Shown piece after piece: positions 52,840 to 62,158 of a DNA stretch of 64,000 nt. Positions within the stretch are counted from its first letter, which is position 1. Every line of letters begins with the position of its first letter. The position numbers were made by a program, and so were the translations under genes. Source of the DNA: Terriglobia bacterium (GTDB lineage: Bacteria; Acidobacteriota; Terriglobia; Terriglobales; Acidobacteriaceae). Under the pieces are notes generated by a model. That model made no database searches. It was not told the origin of the DNA and was given only the letters and a program-made list of their open reading frames with translations. The stretch spans positions 1 through 64,000 of the forward strand of contig JAIQEU010000016.1 in the NCBI GenBank assembly GCA_020073665.1, read 5' to 3'.

Positions 52840-53589
52840 TTGAAATCCAGGCTAGACAAACTGCTCCTGGAACGCGGCATGGCTGGGTCGCGCGAACGCG
52901 CGCAGGCCCTGATCCTTGCGGGCAAGGTGCTGGTCAACGGACAGAAGATCGAAAAAGCGGGCGCGAGTGTGGAGGTAGAAGCAGAGCTCCGGCTGCTGGG
53001 CGAAGACCTGAAGTACGTCAGCCGCGGCGGCCTCAAACTGGAGAAGGCGCTGGATCACTGGGGCATCGACGTGGCCGCCAAAACCTGCCTGGATGTCGGT
53101 GCCTCGACCGGCGGCTTCACAGATTGTCTCTTGCAACGCGGCGCCGCCCGCGTGATTGCGGTCGACACCGGCTACGGCCAGATCGATTTCCGGCTGCGCC
53201 AGGATCCGCGTGTGCGCTTGCTCGAAAAAACCAATGCCCGTTACCTCACCCGGGAACAACTGGGCGAGATGGCGGACCTGATAGTCATGGATGTGGCGTT
53301 CATTTCTGCGACCCTGGTTCTGCCCGCGGTGATTGCGTCCGCTTTCCCCGAAGCGCCGGAATCGCGCCGCGGTCGTCAGGTCGTGGTCCTGGTCAAGCCA
53401 CAGTTCGAAGTTGGGCGTGACAAGGTAGGGAAGGGCGGCATCGTGCGTGACCCAGATGCTCAGGCAACCGCCGTGGGACAAGTGCGACAAGCAGTGCTCT
53501 CCGCAGGAGCCGCCCACACGGATGTAATCGAGTCGCCCATCCTGGGCGCGGAAGGCAACCGGGAGTTTCTGCTGTACGGGATTTTCTAG
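52840..53589 (+). CDS. tlyA: TlyA-family rRNA 2'-O-methyltransferase
   Basis: This roughly 249-residue protein carries an N-terminal S4 RNA-binding domain (SRLDKLLLERGMAGSRERAQ, KVLVNGQKIEKAG) and an FtsJ-type methyltransferase domain with the SAM motif LDVGASTGGFTDCLLQRGAA and VVVLVKPQFEVGRDKVGKG. TlyA methylates 16S and 23S rRNA in other bacteria. I favour a TTG start at 52840, because AGGGG lies 6 bases before it. An ATG at 52783 would add 19 residues with no ribosome site. It may be transcribed with nadK downstream. Confidence 0.9.
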   Translation: MKSRLDKLLLERGMAGSRERAQALILAGKVLVNGQKIEKAGASVEVEAELRLLGEDLKYVSRGGLKLEKALDHWGIDVAAKTCLDVGASTGGFTDCLLQRGAARVIAVDTGYGQIDFRLRQDPRVRLLEKTNARYLTREQLGEMADLIVMDVAFISATLVLPAVIASAFPEAPESRRGRQVVVLVKPQFEVGRDKVGKGGIVRDPDAQATAVGQVRQAVLSAGAAHTDVIESPILGAEGNREFLLYGIF

Positions 53590-53597
53590 ACTGTACG

Positions 53598-53704
53598 GTT
53601 GTCATTCCCGACCCGAAGGGGAGGGATCCAGGTCTTGCTTGTGGCCGGCACTGGTCATGGCGTCGGCCAGAACCCCGGTCCGTCGCTGCGCTCGGAATGA
53701 CAAC
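53598..53704. repeat. MITE-like element with 11-base terminal inverted repeats
   Basis: GTTGTCATTCC at 53598-53608 is repeated in exact inverse (GGAATGACAAC) at 53694-53704, giving a 107-base element. The inside has further GC-rich pairing (CTTGTGGCCGGC with GTCGGCCAG). It lies between tlyA and nadK and provides an artificial upstream ATG for nadK, so the real start is further on. The related left end at 41671 suggests a dispersed family. Confidence 0.75.
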
Positions 53705-53783
53705 TTCACGAAGAAAGATTCCCAGCGACTCGCCGCCCAACTCGCTACTTTTCCTGCTGTTTCTGTACAATTCAATTTCCACC

Positions 53784-54653
53784 ATGGACACCGGGAAGCC
53801 TAAGTCTGTCGCCATCATGTCAAAGCCGGGCAAGCCGGAACTGGCGCAAGTCCTGCCCGGGCTGCTGGAGTGGTTCCGCAAGCACGGGTACCAGGTGGTG
53901 GTCGATCGCGAGACGGCTCCGTACGCCCCCGGGGCGGAAGTGCTGCCGCGCAAGGAAATGGCGTCGTGCCCCCTGAAGTTTGTGGTGGTGCTGGGCGGCG
54001 ACGGCACACTCCTCGCCGCTGGGCGGGTGGTCGCCAAGGCCGGGATTCCGGTCTTGGGCGTGAATCTTGGGTCCCTGGGTTTTCTTACCGAGGTCCCCTT
54101 GTCCGAGCTCTATCCCACGCTGCAGGCGATTGACGACAACAGTTGCAGTGTGGAGTCGCGCGCCCTGGTGCACTGCCAGCTACTCCGCTCCGGCTCCTGC
54201 GTCGCCAGCTACGAAGCGTTGAACGATGTTGTAGTCAGCAAGAGTGCGATCGCGCGTTTGAACAATTTCGATCTGTTTATTGACCAGGTATTTGTTTCCA
54301 GCTACAAGGCGGACGGCCTCATCGTTTCCACGCCCACCGGCTCCACGGCGTATTCGCTGGCCGCGGGTGGCCCCATCTTGATGCCCTCGGTGGATGCCTT
54401 CGTGGTTACGCCGGTATCACCGCACTCGCTTACGCACCGGGCCCTGGTGGTGCGCGACTCCGCGGAAATCGAGATTCTGATCAAGACCGGCGATGAAGAG
54501 GCCTACCTCAGCGTTGACGGACAGGTGGGCATGCCCATTCTCGACGGCGATCGCGTGCATTGCCGCAAGTCAGAACACAAGGTTCGCTTGCTGCGGCTGA
54601 AGAAGACATTCTTCGATGTGCTGCGCACCAAGCTGAAATGGGGCCAGCGGTAA
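53784..54653 (+). CDS. nadK: NAD kinase
   Basis: This 289-residue enzyme starts MDTGKPKSVAIMSKPGK at 53784. A longer frame beginning inside the repeat element is rejected. The ATP/NAD motifs are VVLGGDGTLLAAGR, GVNLGSLGFLTEV, ALNDVVVSKSAIARLNNFDL and YKADGLIVSTPTGSTAYSLA. It makes NADP+ from NAD+ and ATP. It ends about 30 bases before the amidohydrolase gene. Confidence 0.94.
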   Translation: MDTGKPKSVAIMSKPGKPELAQVLPGLLEWFRKHGYQVVVDRETAPYAPGAEVLPRKEMASCPLKFVVVLGGDGTLLAAGRVVAKAGIPVLGVNLGSLGFLTEVPLSELYPTLQAIDDNSCSVESRALVHCQLLRSGSCVASYEALNDVVVSKSAIARLNNFDLFIDQVFVSSYKADGLIVSTPTGSTAYSLAAGGPILMPSVDAFVVTPVSPHSLTHRALVVRDSAEIEILIKTGDEEAYLSVDGQVGMPILDGDRVHCRKSEHKVRLLRLKKTFFDVLRTKLKWGQR

Positions 54654-54681
54654 TCAAACCGAACACCCTTTGAAACCCATT

Positions 54682-56367
54682 ATGAAGCTGACAATCGGCT
54701 TTCTCTTCCTACCACTGCTGGCGGTAACCCTCCGGGCCCAATCCCGTCCTGCCGCCGAACTCATCATCACGAACGCCAACATTTGGACCGTTGACAAGGC
54801 CCACCCAAAGGCACAGGCGGTCGCGGTGCTCGGAGATCGCATCGTTGCAGTGGGCTCCAACGCCGAGGTCGAGGTCTGGCATGGCGAACACACGCGCGTC
54901 ATCGATGCCGCGGGCAAGCTCCTGCTGCCGGGATTCGACGATGCCCACGTGCACTTCGTCAGTGGCGGCTCACAGCTTGACAACGTGCAGCTCAACGACG
55001 CCACCAGCGCCGAGGAGTTCGCCCGCCGCATCGGCGAGCAAGCCAAGAAGGCCGCTAAAGGCGAGTGGATCCGGGGCGGGGACTGGGATGAGACCAAGTG
55101 GAGCCCAGCCCAACTTCCTACCAAGGAACTGATTGATCCGCTGACCCCCGACAACCCGGTCTTCCTGAGCCGCTACGACGGCCACATGTCGCTGGCCAAC
55201 TCTGTGGCATTGCGTCTGGCCGGCGTCACTGCCCAGACTCCCGACCCGCCCGGAGGCACCATCGTGCGCGACACCCATGGCAATCCCACCGGCGCTCTAA
55301 AAGACGCCGCCATGGATTACGTCTACAAAGTGATTCCCGAGCTCTCGCATGAGCAGCGTCTGCATGCCGTGAAGCGCGCCCTGGCCCACGCCGCTTCGCT
55401 GGGAGTGACCAGCGTGCAGGATATGAACCCGGACTACGCCGACATTGCGGTGTACTCCGAGTTGCTCGATCGGGGCGAGTTGACCACGCGCATCTACGCT
55501 GCTCCCCTCATCACCCAGGTGGATGACCAAGTCAAGATTGGTATTCGGCGCGCCTTCGGCAGTCCGTACTTGCGGATCGGCGCTCTCAAGGGATATGCCG
55601 ATGGGTCGCTGGGCTCGGGCACCGCGTATTTCTTTGAACCGTTCGGTACTCCGCCCCAGACGCACGGCCTGCTCTCCGACGAGATGCAGCCGCTCTCACT
55701 GATGCGCGACCGCATGATGAAAGCTGATGCTGCCGGGCTGCAGCTGTGCACCCATGCCATCGGCGATCAGGGCATTTCGATCATTCTCGATCTCTATAGC
55801 GAGATCACCAAAGCCCACGGCGATGCCGACCGCCGCTTTCGCATCGAACATGCGCAGCACATGGCGGCCAAGGACTTCGACCGCTTCGCCCAATTGAAAG
55901 TCATCGCCTCGATGCAGCCCTATCACGCCATTGACGACGGGCGCTGGGCGGAAAGCCGTATCGGACACGACCGCGCCAGCCGCACCTATGCGTTCCGAAC
56001 CTTTCTCAATCATGGCGTGCGCCTGGCCTTCGGGACCGACTGGGATGTGGCCCCGCTGAATCCCATGCTGGGACTTTATGCCGCTGTTACTCGCGCCACG
56101 CTCGACGGCAAGAATCCTAACGGCTGGTTTCCCGAGCAGAAACTTACCGTGCCCGAAGCCATTGAGGCCTACACCATGGGTTCGGCCTACGCCGAGTTCC
56201 AGGAAAAAGAGAAAGGCTCCATCACTCCTGGCAAATTAGCGGACATGGTCCTGCTCAGCGACGATATTTTCTCAATTGCCCCAGAGAGGATCCGCGACGT
56301 CAAAGCGCTTAAGACAATCGTCGGCGGCAAAATCACGTGGGACGCGATGGCCGGAGGAGCGCAGTGA
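54682..56367 (+). CDS. Secreted amidohydrolase of the YtcJ/Amidohydro_3 type
   Basis: This 561-residue protein has a signal peptide (MKLTIGFLFLPLLAVTLRAQ) and a metal-dependent TIM barrel. The first metal motif is LPGFDDAHVHFVSGG, followed by LCTHAIGDQG, RIEHAQHM and the late FGTDWDVAPLNPML. These are the hallmarks of the family that hydrolyses cyclic amides or N-acyl compounds. A TTG four codons upstream is an alternative start. It overlaps the alpha/beta hydrolase gene by 4 bases, which suggests the two enzymes act together. Confidence 0.9.
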   Translation: MKLTIGFLFLPLLAVTLRAQSRPAAELIITNANIWTVDKAHPKAQAVAVLGDRIVAVGSNAEVEVWHGEHTRVIDAAGKLLLPGFDDAHVHFVSGGSQLDNVQLNDATSAEEFARRIGEQAKKAAKGEWIRGGDWDETKWSPAQLPTKELIDPLTPDNPVFLSRYDGHMSLANSVALRLAGVTAQTPDPPGGTIVRDTHGNPTGALKDAAMDYVYKVIPELSHEQRLHAVKRALAHAASLGVTSVQDMNPDYADIAVYSELLDRGELTTRIYAAPLITQVDDQVKIGIRRAFGSPYLRIGALKGYADGSLGSGTAYFFEPFGTPPQTHGLLSDEMQPLSLMRDRMMKADAAGLQLCTHAIGDQGISIILDLYSEITKAHGDADRRFRIEHAQHMAAKDFDRFAQLKVIASMQPYHAIDDGRWAESRIGHDRASRTYAFRTFLNHGVRLAFGTDWDVAPLNPMLGLYAAVTRATLDGKNPNGWFPEQKLTVPEAIEAYTMGSAYAEFQEKEKGSITPGKLADMVLLSDDIFSIAPERIRDVKALKTIVGGKITWDAMAGGAQ

Positions 56368-57248
56368 CCCTGTCCGACCGTGACCATCATCACGGGCTGC
56401 AGGAAAAAACCTTTGACGCCGGCGAGGCCACGCTGAACTACGCCGAGGGAGAAGACAACGGTCCAGCCCTGGTGCTGGTGCACGGTTTGGGCCGACGTTG
56501 GCAGGTCTTCCTGCCCTTGATTCCCAGCCTCTCATTGCGCTGGCACATTTTCGCCGTGGATCTTCGCGGACACGGCCAGTCCACCCACATTGCGCGCGGG
56601 TACACCGTAGCCCGCTATGCCCAGGACTTAGTCAGCTTCCTGGTCGGCTGCGTCAAAGCTCCCGCCGTGCTCTTCGGGCATTCTCTGGGTGGGATGATTG
56701 CCATGTGGGTTGCGGCCCACCATTCTGATCTGGTGCGTGCCCTGGTACTGGGAGACAACGCCATCGCCGGTGACGAATTCCAGCACAGCATGTACCCATC
56801 ACTGTTTACCGGATTGCGCGACCTCGCCGCAAAAGGCGGTTCGGTGGAAGAGCTGGCCCGAGGCCTGGCCCGGATCGAATTGCGGGTCCCCGGCCTGGAC
56901 GAGCCGGTGCCGATTGGTGACCTGCCGGGGAATGACGATGCCTATCTCTTGTGGTGGGCGCGCTGTCTAAAACAGGTGGATCCCGATACCTTTGCCATGA
57001 CCCTTGACCAAACCTGCTTTGAGGGTTGGGTTGGTGACGCTCTCCTCCGCCAGATCGCTTGCCCCACGCTGCTGCTGCAGGCGAATCCGGCGCTCGGTGG
57101 ACTGATGACCGATGCCGATGTGAAGCGCGCCACCGAGTTGCTGGCGCATCCGGTGCACGTGCTGTTGCCGACGCTGGGACACGCTCTGTACATTCAGCAA
57201 CCGGAACCGGTGCTGCGCGCCGTCACTAATTTTCTGGAAGCGTTGTAA
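56364..57248 (+). CDS. Alpha/beta-fold hydrolase
   Basis: This 294-residue protein starts at a GTG overlapping the amidohydrolase stop (GTGA), with GGAGGAG ahead of it. The oxyanion block is LVLVHGLGRRWQ, the nucleophile elbow is VLFGHSLGGMIAMW (Ser in GHSLG), and the late histidine lies in LLPTLGHALYIQQP. The acid is probably in the HIFAVDLRGHGQS region or later. It lacks a signal peptide, unlike the secreted amidohydrolase. Confidence 0.9.
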   Translation: MTLSDRDHHHGLQEKTFDAGEATLNYAEGEDNGPALVLVHGLGRRWQVFLPLIPSLSLRWHIFAVDLRGHGQSTHIARGYTVARYAQDLVSFLVGCVKAPAVLFGHSLGGMIAMWVAAHHSDLVRALVLGDNAIAGDEFQHSMYPSLFTGLRDLAAKGGSVEELARGLARIELRVPGLDEPVPIGDLPGNDDAYLLWWARCLKQVDPDTFAMTLDQTCFEGWVGDALLRQIACPTLLLQANPALGGLMTDADVKRATELLAHPVHVLLPTLGHALYIQQPEPVLRAVTNFLEAL

Positions 57249-57310
57249 TTGGCCAAATGCCGTGCTGGGCGTGCCCTTTCGCGGAATTTCCACATGTACT
57301 TCCGGACATC

Positions 57311-57339
57311 TTGACGCACGCCGCTTCTCCGCCTAAAGT
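57311..57339 (+). promoter_or_regulatory. Probable promoter of the di-heme protein gene
   Basis: TTGACG (57311-57316) and TAAAGT (57334-57339) are separated by 17 bases. Transcription would begin near 57346, leaving a leader of about 185 bases before the gene at 57531. Confidence 0.5.
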
Positions 57340-57530
57340 GCCTCCTAATCTAGCGGTGCCTGAAAACAGCAATTAGCCCGACGCGGAAATTCCGGCACAC
57401 AGAGCACGACGCCAGTCTTTTTCCGCTCGGGCCGGGCCGAACACTTGGGATGAACAACTGCGCCGCTCCTCCCAGAAACCCAACTCTGTGCTGACGCCGG
57501 AGGTGTGTGTCTCCGCGCCTGGAGGAACCA

Positions 57531-58859
57531 ATGAAACGCTGGAATTTGCTTGCAGTGATCTTCTGCCTTACCGTGTTCGTGATCGCATCCACCGCCGGGA
57601 TGAACCACCACGGCGGCGGCGGTACCGGCGGCAGTACCGGTGGCAACCCGTCTGCAACCGAAGCGCCCACCGGATTTACCACGCCCACCCTGGCTGACAA
57701 TCCCGGATCGCTAAGCGTTAGCAACGGTCTTGCCGAAGCGGCGGGAGACACTTTCGCCGAGGATCAAGCCACCTTTGAAGAGGCCGAGGGAGTGGACAAG
57801 GGGCTTGGCCCTCTCTATAACGCCCGCTCCTGTGCCGACTGCCACCAGAGTCCGGTTACCGGGGGCATTAGCCAGGTATCGGAGTTCCGGGTTGGGCATG
57901 TGGATCACTCCGGCCATTTCGTGAGTCCCAGCATCACCATCAACGACGGTCAGAATACGGTTCCCAACCGATCACTGGTTAACGATCGGGCGGTATGCCC
58001 TGAAGCCCAGGAACGCGCCCCGCACTCCGAGTTTGTGCGGACCTTCCGCATGTCGCTCAATGTCTTGGGAGATGGATTCGTGGAAGCGATCGACGACGCC
58101 ACCCTGCAAGCCATCGCGGCGGCACAACCCAAGCTCAGTGGCGGGAAGATCAGCGGGGAATTTATTTCAGTGCCGTTGCTGGAAGCCCCCGGCCAAACCC
58201 GCGGCGGGCGCTTCGGTTGGAAGAACCAGCAGGCCAGCTTGTTGTCCTTTGCTGCAGATGCGTATCTGAACGAACAGGGCATCACCACGCGCTTGCTGTC
58301 CACCGACACCACCACGGTCTGCAAGGACCCGAATATTCCCGATCCCGAGGACCATCCGGATGCCATCGGAATGGCGGACATCGATCACTTTGCGGCGTTC
58401 ATGCGCGGCACTAATGCGCCGCCGGTGGATTCGTTTCTTATGGCCACCCCGGATGCCCAAGCCGGCCAGCAGATTTTCAACAGCATCGGCTGCGCCACCT
58501 GCCATGTGCCATCGATTACCACCGCGCCGGTCGGGACGGTGATCAACGGCGGCACCTTTGTTGTGCCCGACGTCCTGGGCGACAAAATTATCCATCCCTA
58601 CAGTGATTTCCTGCTGCACGACGTCGGCACCGGAGACGGTATCGTGCAGAACGGGCCTTCCGACACTGCCGCCAAACTGCGCACGGCCCCGCTCTGGGGT
58701 TTGCGCACGCATGACCGCCTGATGCATGACGGTTTGTCGGGCACGCGCGAACAGGCCATCAGTCGCCACGGCGGGGAAGCTAGCGATGCCAGAAGGAATT
58801 TTCAGGGTTTGTCCAGCACGCAGAGAGCCCAGCTGCTGACCTTTCTGGATTCCTTGTAA
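57531..58859 (+). CDS. Di-heme oxidoreductase-like protein (DUF1111 family)
   Basis: This 442-residue secreted protein has a signal peptide (MKRWNLLAVIFCLTVFVIAS), a Gly/His/Thr-rich stretch (residues 26-38), and two c-type heme motifs, CADCH at residues 101-105 and CATCH at 321-325. Both fit heme attachment in the periplasm. The region AAKLRTAPLWGLRTHDRLMH near the end is typical of the family, sometimes called thiol oxidoreductase. The reaction is not established. The start at 57531 follows a GGAGG site. A terminator shared with lysA follows. Confidence 0.85.
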   Translation: MKRWNLLAVIFCLTVFVIASTAGMNHHGGGGTGGSTGGNPSATEAPTGFTTPTLADNPGSLSVSNGLAEAAGDTFAEDQATFEEAEGVDKGLGPLYNARSCADCHQSPVTGGISQVSEFRVGHVDHSGHFVSPSITINDGQNTVPNRSLVNDRAVCPEAQERAPHSEFVRTFRMSLNVLGDGFVEAIDDATLQAIAAAQPKLSGGKISGEFISVPLLEAPGQTRGGRFGWKNQQASLLSFAADAYLNEQGITTRLLSTDTTTVCKDPNIPDPEDHPDAIGMADIDHFAAFMRGTNAPPVDSFLMATPDAQAGQQIFNSIGCATCHVPSITTAPVGTVINGGTFVVPDVLGDKIIHPYSDFLLHDVGTGDGIVQNGPSDTAAKLRTAPLWGLRTHDRLMHDGLSGTREQAISRHGGEASDARRNFQGLSSTQRAQLLTFLDSL

Positions 58860-58876
58860 GAGCGATTGCGTTACCG

Positions 58877-58906
58877 GAAGCGGAGGGCGCCCTCACCCTC
58901 CGCTTC
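58877..58906. terminator. Bidirectional terminator between the di-heme gene and lysA
   Basis: GAAGCGGAGGG (58877-58887) pairs perfectly with CCCTCCGCTTC (58896-58906) over an 8-base loop, with TTTCCTT on the plus strand. It lies between convergent genes. Confidence 0.8.
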
Positions 58907-58913
58907 TTTCCTT

Positions 58914-60206
58914 CTAGTTTTCCGGGCGGAGCAGGTCGGCGACGCTTTCCCGCCGCCGGACGAGTTTCGCCGACTTGCCGTCTACCAGCACTTCCGCTGG
59001 GCGTGGACGAGTGTTGTAGTTCGATGCCAGAGACATGCCATACGCGCCCGCGTCGAGGATCGCCAGCAGATCACCTTCCCGCGTCGCCGGGAGCTTTCGG
59101 TCGCGGGCAAAGAAGTCTCCCGTCTCGCACACCGGGCCGACCACGTCGATGGTCTCGGTCGAATCGGCCGCGTCCAACAACTGCACTGCGGCAATCTCGT
59201 GATACGCGTCGTAGAGGGCGGGACGCAGCAGATCGTTCATGGCCGCGTCCACCACGGCGAATTTCTTTCCATCGTTGGTCTTGCGGTACAGGACGCGGGT
59301 GACCAGGGCGCCGGCGGGCCCCACCAGCAAACGGCCCGGCTCCAGCAAGAGATGTACCTTCAGGCCGCGCAGCGGGCGAAGCAGCGCATCCGCGTAATCG
59401 GCAACATACTCCTCAAAGTCGGTCACTTCCGTCGGTTCGTAGTCAATTCCCAGCCCACCGCCGGCGTCCACGTAGTCGATCCGGTGTCCGTCTGCCCGAA
59501 GCTGGTTCACCAGTTCCGCCACCCGCTCCATGGCCAGGCGGAAGGGTTCGACATCAGTGATCTGAGAGCCGATGTGCACGCTTACGCCGCGGATTTTCAG
59601 GTGCTTGCTGCCGGAGGCGCGCGCGTACAAGCTGCGAGCTTCCACCAGGGGAATGCCAAACTTGTGCTGGTGCAATCCGGTGGAAATGTAGGGATGGGTT
59701 TTCGCCGGCACATCGGGATTCACCCGCAACGCCAACCGGGCCACCCGCTTCAGGCGCGCCGCGCAACCGGCCAGTGCAGAAAGCTCCGATTCGCTTTCCA
59801 CGTTGAACAACAGGATCCCCGCCCTGAGAGCGGCCTCGATCTCGTCCGGTGTTTTACCGACTCCGGAGAAGACAACCTTGCGGGCAGCGCGGCTGCTTAC
59901 CTGCAATACCCGTTCCAGTTCTCCGCCAGAAACCACATCAAACCCTGCACCCATTGCCGCCAGCAGGCGCAGAATCCCCAGGCTGGAGTTGGCTTTCACC
60001 GAATAGCAGACAGTATGGTCGGCGCTGCGGAACGCGCGTTCGAAGCCGCGCACACGCTCACGGATCATGGATGCGGAATAAACGTACAAAGGTGTGCCGA
60101 AGTGTTCGGCCAGGCGGGGCAGCGGTATCCGGTCGCAACAAAGGATGGACTCGGTGGAACGGCGAAAGAGTCCCCTGCTCACCGCGCGATAGCTGAAGGC
60201 CGGCAG
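58914..60206 (-). CDS. lysA: Diaminopimelate decarboxylase
   Basis: This PLP enzyme of about 430 residues completes lysine synthesis. The PLP lysine is in VCYSVKANSSLGILRLLAAM, the glycine loop in VDAGGGLGIDYEPTEVTDFE, and HIGSQITDVEPF, LLLEPGRLLVGPAG and VVGPVCETGDFFARDRKLPA follow. The conserved start PAFSYR is preceded by a CTG at 60206, so translation may begin at a non-ATG codon. A GTG at 60182 is the alternative. It is the last of three minus-strand genes, 29 bases after the phosphatase stop. Confidence 0.92.
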   Translation of the reverse strand: MPAFSYRAVSRGLFRRSTESILCCDRIPLPRLAEHFGTPLYVYSASMIRERVRGFERAFRSADHTVCYSVKANSSLGILRLLAAMGAGFDVVSGGELERVLQVSSRAARKVVFSGVGKTPDEIEAALRAGILLFNVESESELSALAGCAARLKRVARLALRVNPDVPAKTHPYISTGLHQHKFGIPLVEARSLYARASGSKHLKIRGVSVHIGSQITDVEPFRLAMERVAELVNQLRADGHRIDYVDAGGGLGIDYEPTEVTDFEEYVADYADALLRPLRGLKVHLLLEPGRLLVGPAGALVTRVLYRKTNDGKKFAVVDAAMNDLLRPALYDAYHEIAAVQLLDAADSTETIDVVGPVCETGDFFARDRKLPATREGDLLAILDAGAYGMSLASNYNTRPRPAEVLVDGKSAKLVRRRESVADLLRPEN

Positions 60207-60235
60207 ACGCTCAGGACGCCGGCCCGGGCTGCGGC

Positions 60236-62002
60236 TCACTTGCGTTTCCCGGAACGGCCTTTGACTTTGATGGCCACTACGGTCTGGTCGTCGAACGTCT
60301 CCTCTCCGGCGGCGTGATCGGCTACGGCTTTGAACAACGAGTTGACCACGCAGTCGGCGGAAACGTTGGCACACTTGGCCACGATCTGTTCAATCTGCTC
60401 GCGCGTGAACATTTCGCCGGCTTTGTTGCGCGCATCCAGGATGCCGTCACTGAAGAACACAAACATGTCCCCAGGCTTGGCCCGGAAGGTGAATTCGTCA
60501 TACTCAGCGTCGTCAAACAAGCCCAGGGGCAGCCCGGTGGCTTCGATGATTTCGATCTTGCCATCGTGGCAATACACGGGCCGCGGCAGGCCCGAGTTGG
60601 CGACCTGCAGGGTGCGGTTGGCGTCGTCCCACACCGCGTAGATCAGCGACACGAACTGGCCTTCGATGCGGCGCTCGCCCAGGGAGAAGTTCACCGCCGA
60701 GAGCATTTCGGCCGGCCCCGGCTCAATCGGTGCATGCGAGCGCAGGATGCCGCTGACCAGCGCCGCGTAGATGGCCGCCGGCGCGCCTTTGCCACTGACA
60801 TCGCCCACCACGATGGCGGTGCGGGAGAGGGAATAGCTCACGAAGTCGTAAAGATCGCCGCCAATGGCCCGCGCCGGAGCAAACTTGGCCGCGAAGTCGA
60901 GATTCGTCACTTTGGGCAGCGAGTGCGGTAAAAGCCGGAACTGCAATTCGCGCGCCAGGGCCAGGTCGCGCTCGAGTCGCTTCTCCTGGCGGGCGATTTC
61001 TTCGTAGAGCCGCGCATTCTCAATCGCAATCGCCACCTGCGCCGCCAGCGTGGTCACGGTGCGCTTGTGGTCCTCGGTAAAGAATCCGCGACGGGTGTGC
61101 TCCAGGTCGAGCACGCCAATCACCTTGTCTTTGTAGATCAGCGGCACAGCCAGCTCGGAGCGCGTCTCCGGGTTCGCCATGATGTAACGGGAATCTTTGC
61201 TGACGTCCGGTACCAGCACGGCCTGCTTGTGCTGGGCGGCGTAGCCGACCAATCCCCGGCCCAGGGCGATGTCGTGTTTGAGCTGGATATTTTCCTGGAA
61301 GCGCAGGGAAAACCGGTGTTGCAGCTTCTCCCCGCCGGGCTCGAGCAGCAGGATGCTGAACATCTGGTAGTCGATCAGCCGGCTCAGCAGTTCCGCAATC
61401 CGCTTGAGCAGCTCATCCACGTTCAGAATAGACGTGAGTTCGCGGGCAATCTCGTTCAGCAGCACCAGGGTGCGGGCCTGCCGGGTGGTACGAGTGTAGA
61501 GGCGGGCATTCTCGATGCCGATCGCCATGCGCGACGCGATCAGCATCAGCAGCCGCTGGTGTTCCTCGGTGAAGTGGTCGGCCTGCGGCGACTCAATGTC
61601 AATGACGCCGATGATCTTGTTCTTGACGATCAGCGGAACCGCCAGCTCGGAGCGCACATTGGGCACGCTGGAAATGTAGCGCTTGTCTTTGGTGACATCG
61701 CCCACCAGCACGGCCTCGCGCCGCTGTGCCGCAACCCCGGTCACGCCTTCGCCGACTTTTACCCGCAGCCGCTCGGCAATCTCGCGGGGATGCCCCACCT
61801 GGAAGCGGATATAGAGCTCCTGCGTCTTCTCGTTCAACAGCATGATGGCGAAGATTTCGTAGTCAATGACTTTGCGCACCAGTTCGGCCACACGGCGCAA
61901 GGTCGTGTCCAGGTCTAGGGTCGTATTGACCACGTCGGCCACTTCCAGAAGAAGCGGTTCAACTCCAGCGGGGACGTCAGGTTTGAGGACAGTCGTTTCC
62001 AT
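60236..62002 (-). CDS. Protein phosphatase with two GAF domains and SpoIIE domain
   Basis: This 588-residue protein has a GAF domain at about 15-165 (RFQVGHPREIAERLRVKVGE, SELAVPLIVKNKIIGVIDIE), a second at about 185-340 (SELAVPLIYKDKVIGVLDLE), a coiled linker, and a PP2C/SpoIIE phosphatase domain at about 375-583. The metal-binding aspartates lie in AIGGDLYDFV, VVGDVSGKGAPAAI, MFVFFSDGILDA and TFDDQTVV. Such RsbU-type proteins act on anti-anti-sigma factors after sensing a small ligand. No anti-sigma partner is nearby. Confidence 0.92.
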   Translation of the reverse strand: METTVLKPDVPAGVEPLLLEVADVVNTTLDLDTTLRRVAELVRKVIDYEIFAIMLLNEKTQELYIRFQVGHPREIAERLRVKVGEGVTGVAAQRREAVLVGDVTKDKRYISSVPNVRSELAVPLIVKNKIIGVIDIESPQADHFTEEHQRLLMLIASRMAIGIENARLYTRTTRQARTLVLLNEIARELTSILNVDELLKRIAELLSRLIDYQMFSILLLEPGGEKLQHRFSLRFQENIQLKHDIALGRGLVGYAAQHKQAVLVPDVSKDSRYIMANPETRSELAVPLIYKDKVIGVLDLEHTRRGFFTEDHKRTVTTLAAQVAIAIENARLYEEIARQEKRLERDLALARELQFRLLPHSLPKVTNLDFAAKFAPARAIGGDLYDFVSYSLSRTAIVVGDVSGKGAPAAIYAALVSGILRSHAPIEPGPAEMLSAVNFSLGERRIEGQFVSLIYAVWDDANRTLQVANSGLPRPVYCHDGKIEIIEATGLPLGLFDDAEYDEFTFRAKPGDMFVFFSDGILDARNKAGEMFTREQIEQIVAKCANVSADCVVNSLFKAVADHAAGEETFDDQTVVAIKVKGRSGKRK

Positions 62003-62058
62003 GAATCCCTAATGATAACAGCCGGGGAAAATGCCCCAGCTCGGGGGCCAGTTCCGCA

Positions 62059-62149
62059 AGCCGCGAAGCGGCGAAAGAATGCAGCCCACGGCTTAAGCCG
62101 TGGGTGGAAAGTAGAACATGTGCAAGCCCCTTTCAGGGGCGCAAGAAAC
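62059..62149. repeat. Three-stem intergenic element, copy 2
   Basis: The roughly 91-base element contains GCCGCgaaGCGGC, CCCACGGCttaaGCCGTGGG and GCCCCtttcaGGGGC and ends CGCAAGAAAC. Compared with the copy at 25192-25280 the stems match and the loops differ, as expected when base pairing is conserved. It lies between the phosphatase and hpt genes. Confidence 0.75.
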
Positions 62150-62158
62150 CGCTGCTGA

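Noticed and set aside
52680-52840. A replication-origin-like stretch (TGTGGAAAA words) upstream of tlyA
   Set aside because: There are only two loose DnaA-box-like words, no dnaA gene and no AT-rich unwinding region, so an origin is not supported.
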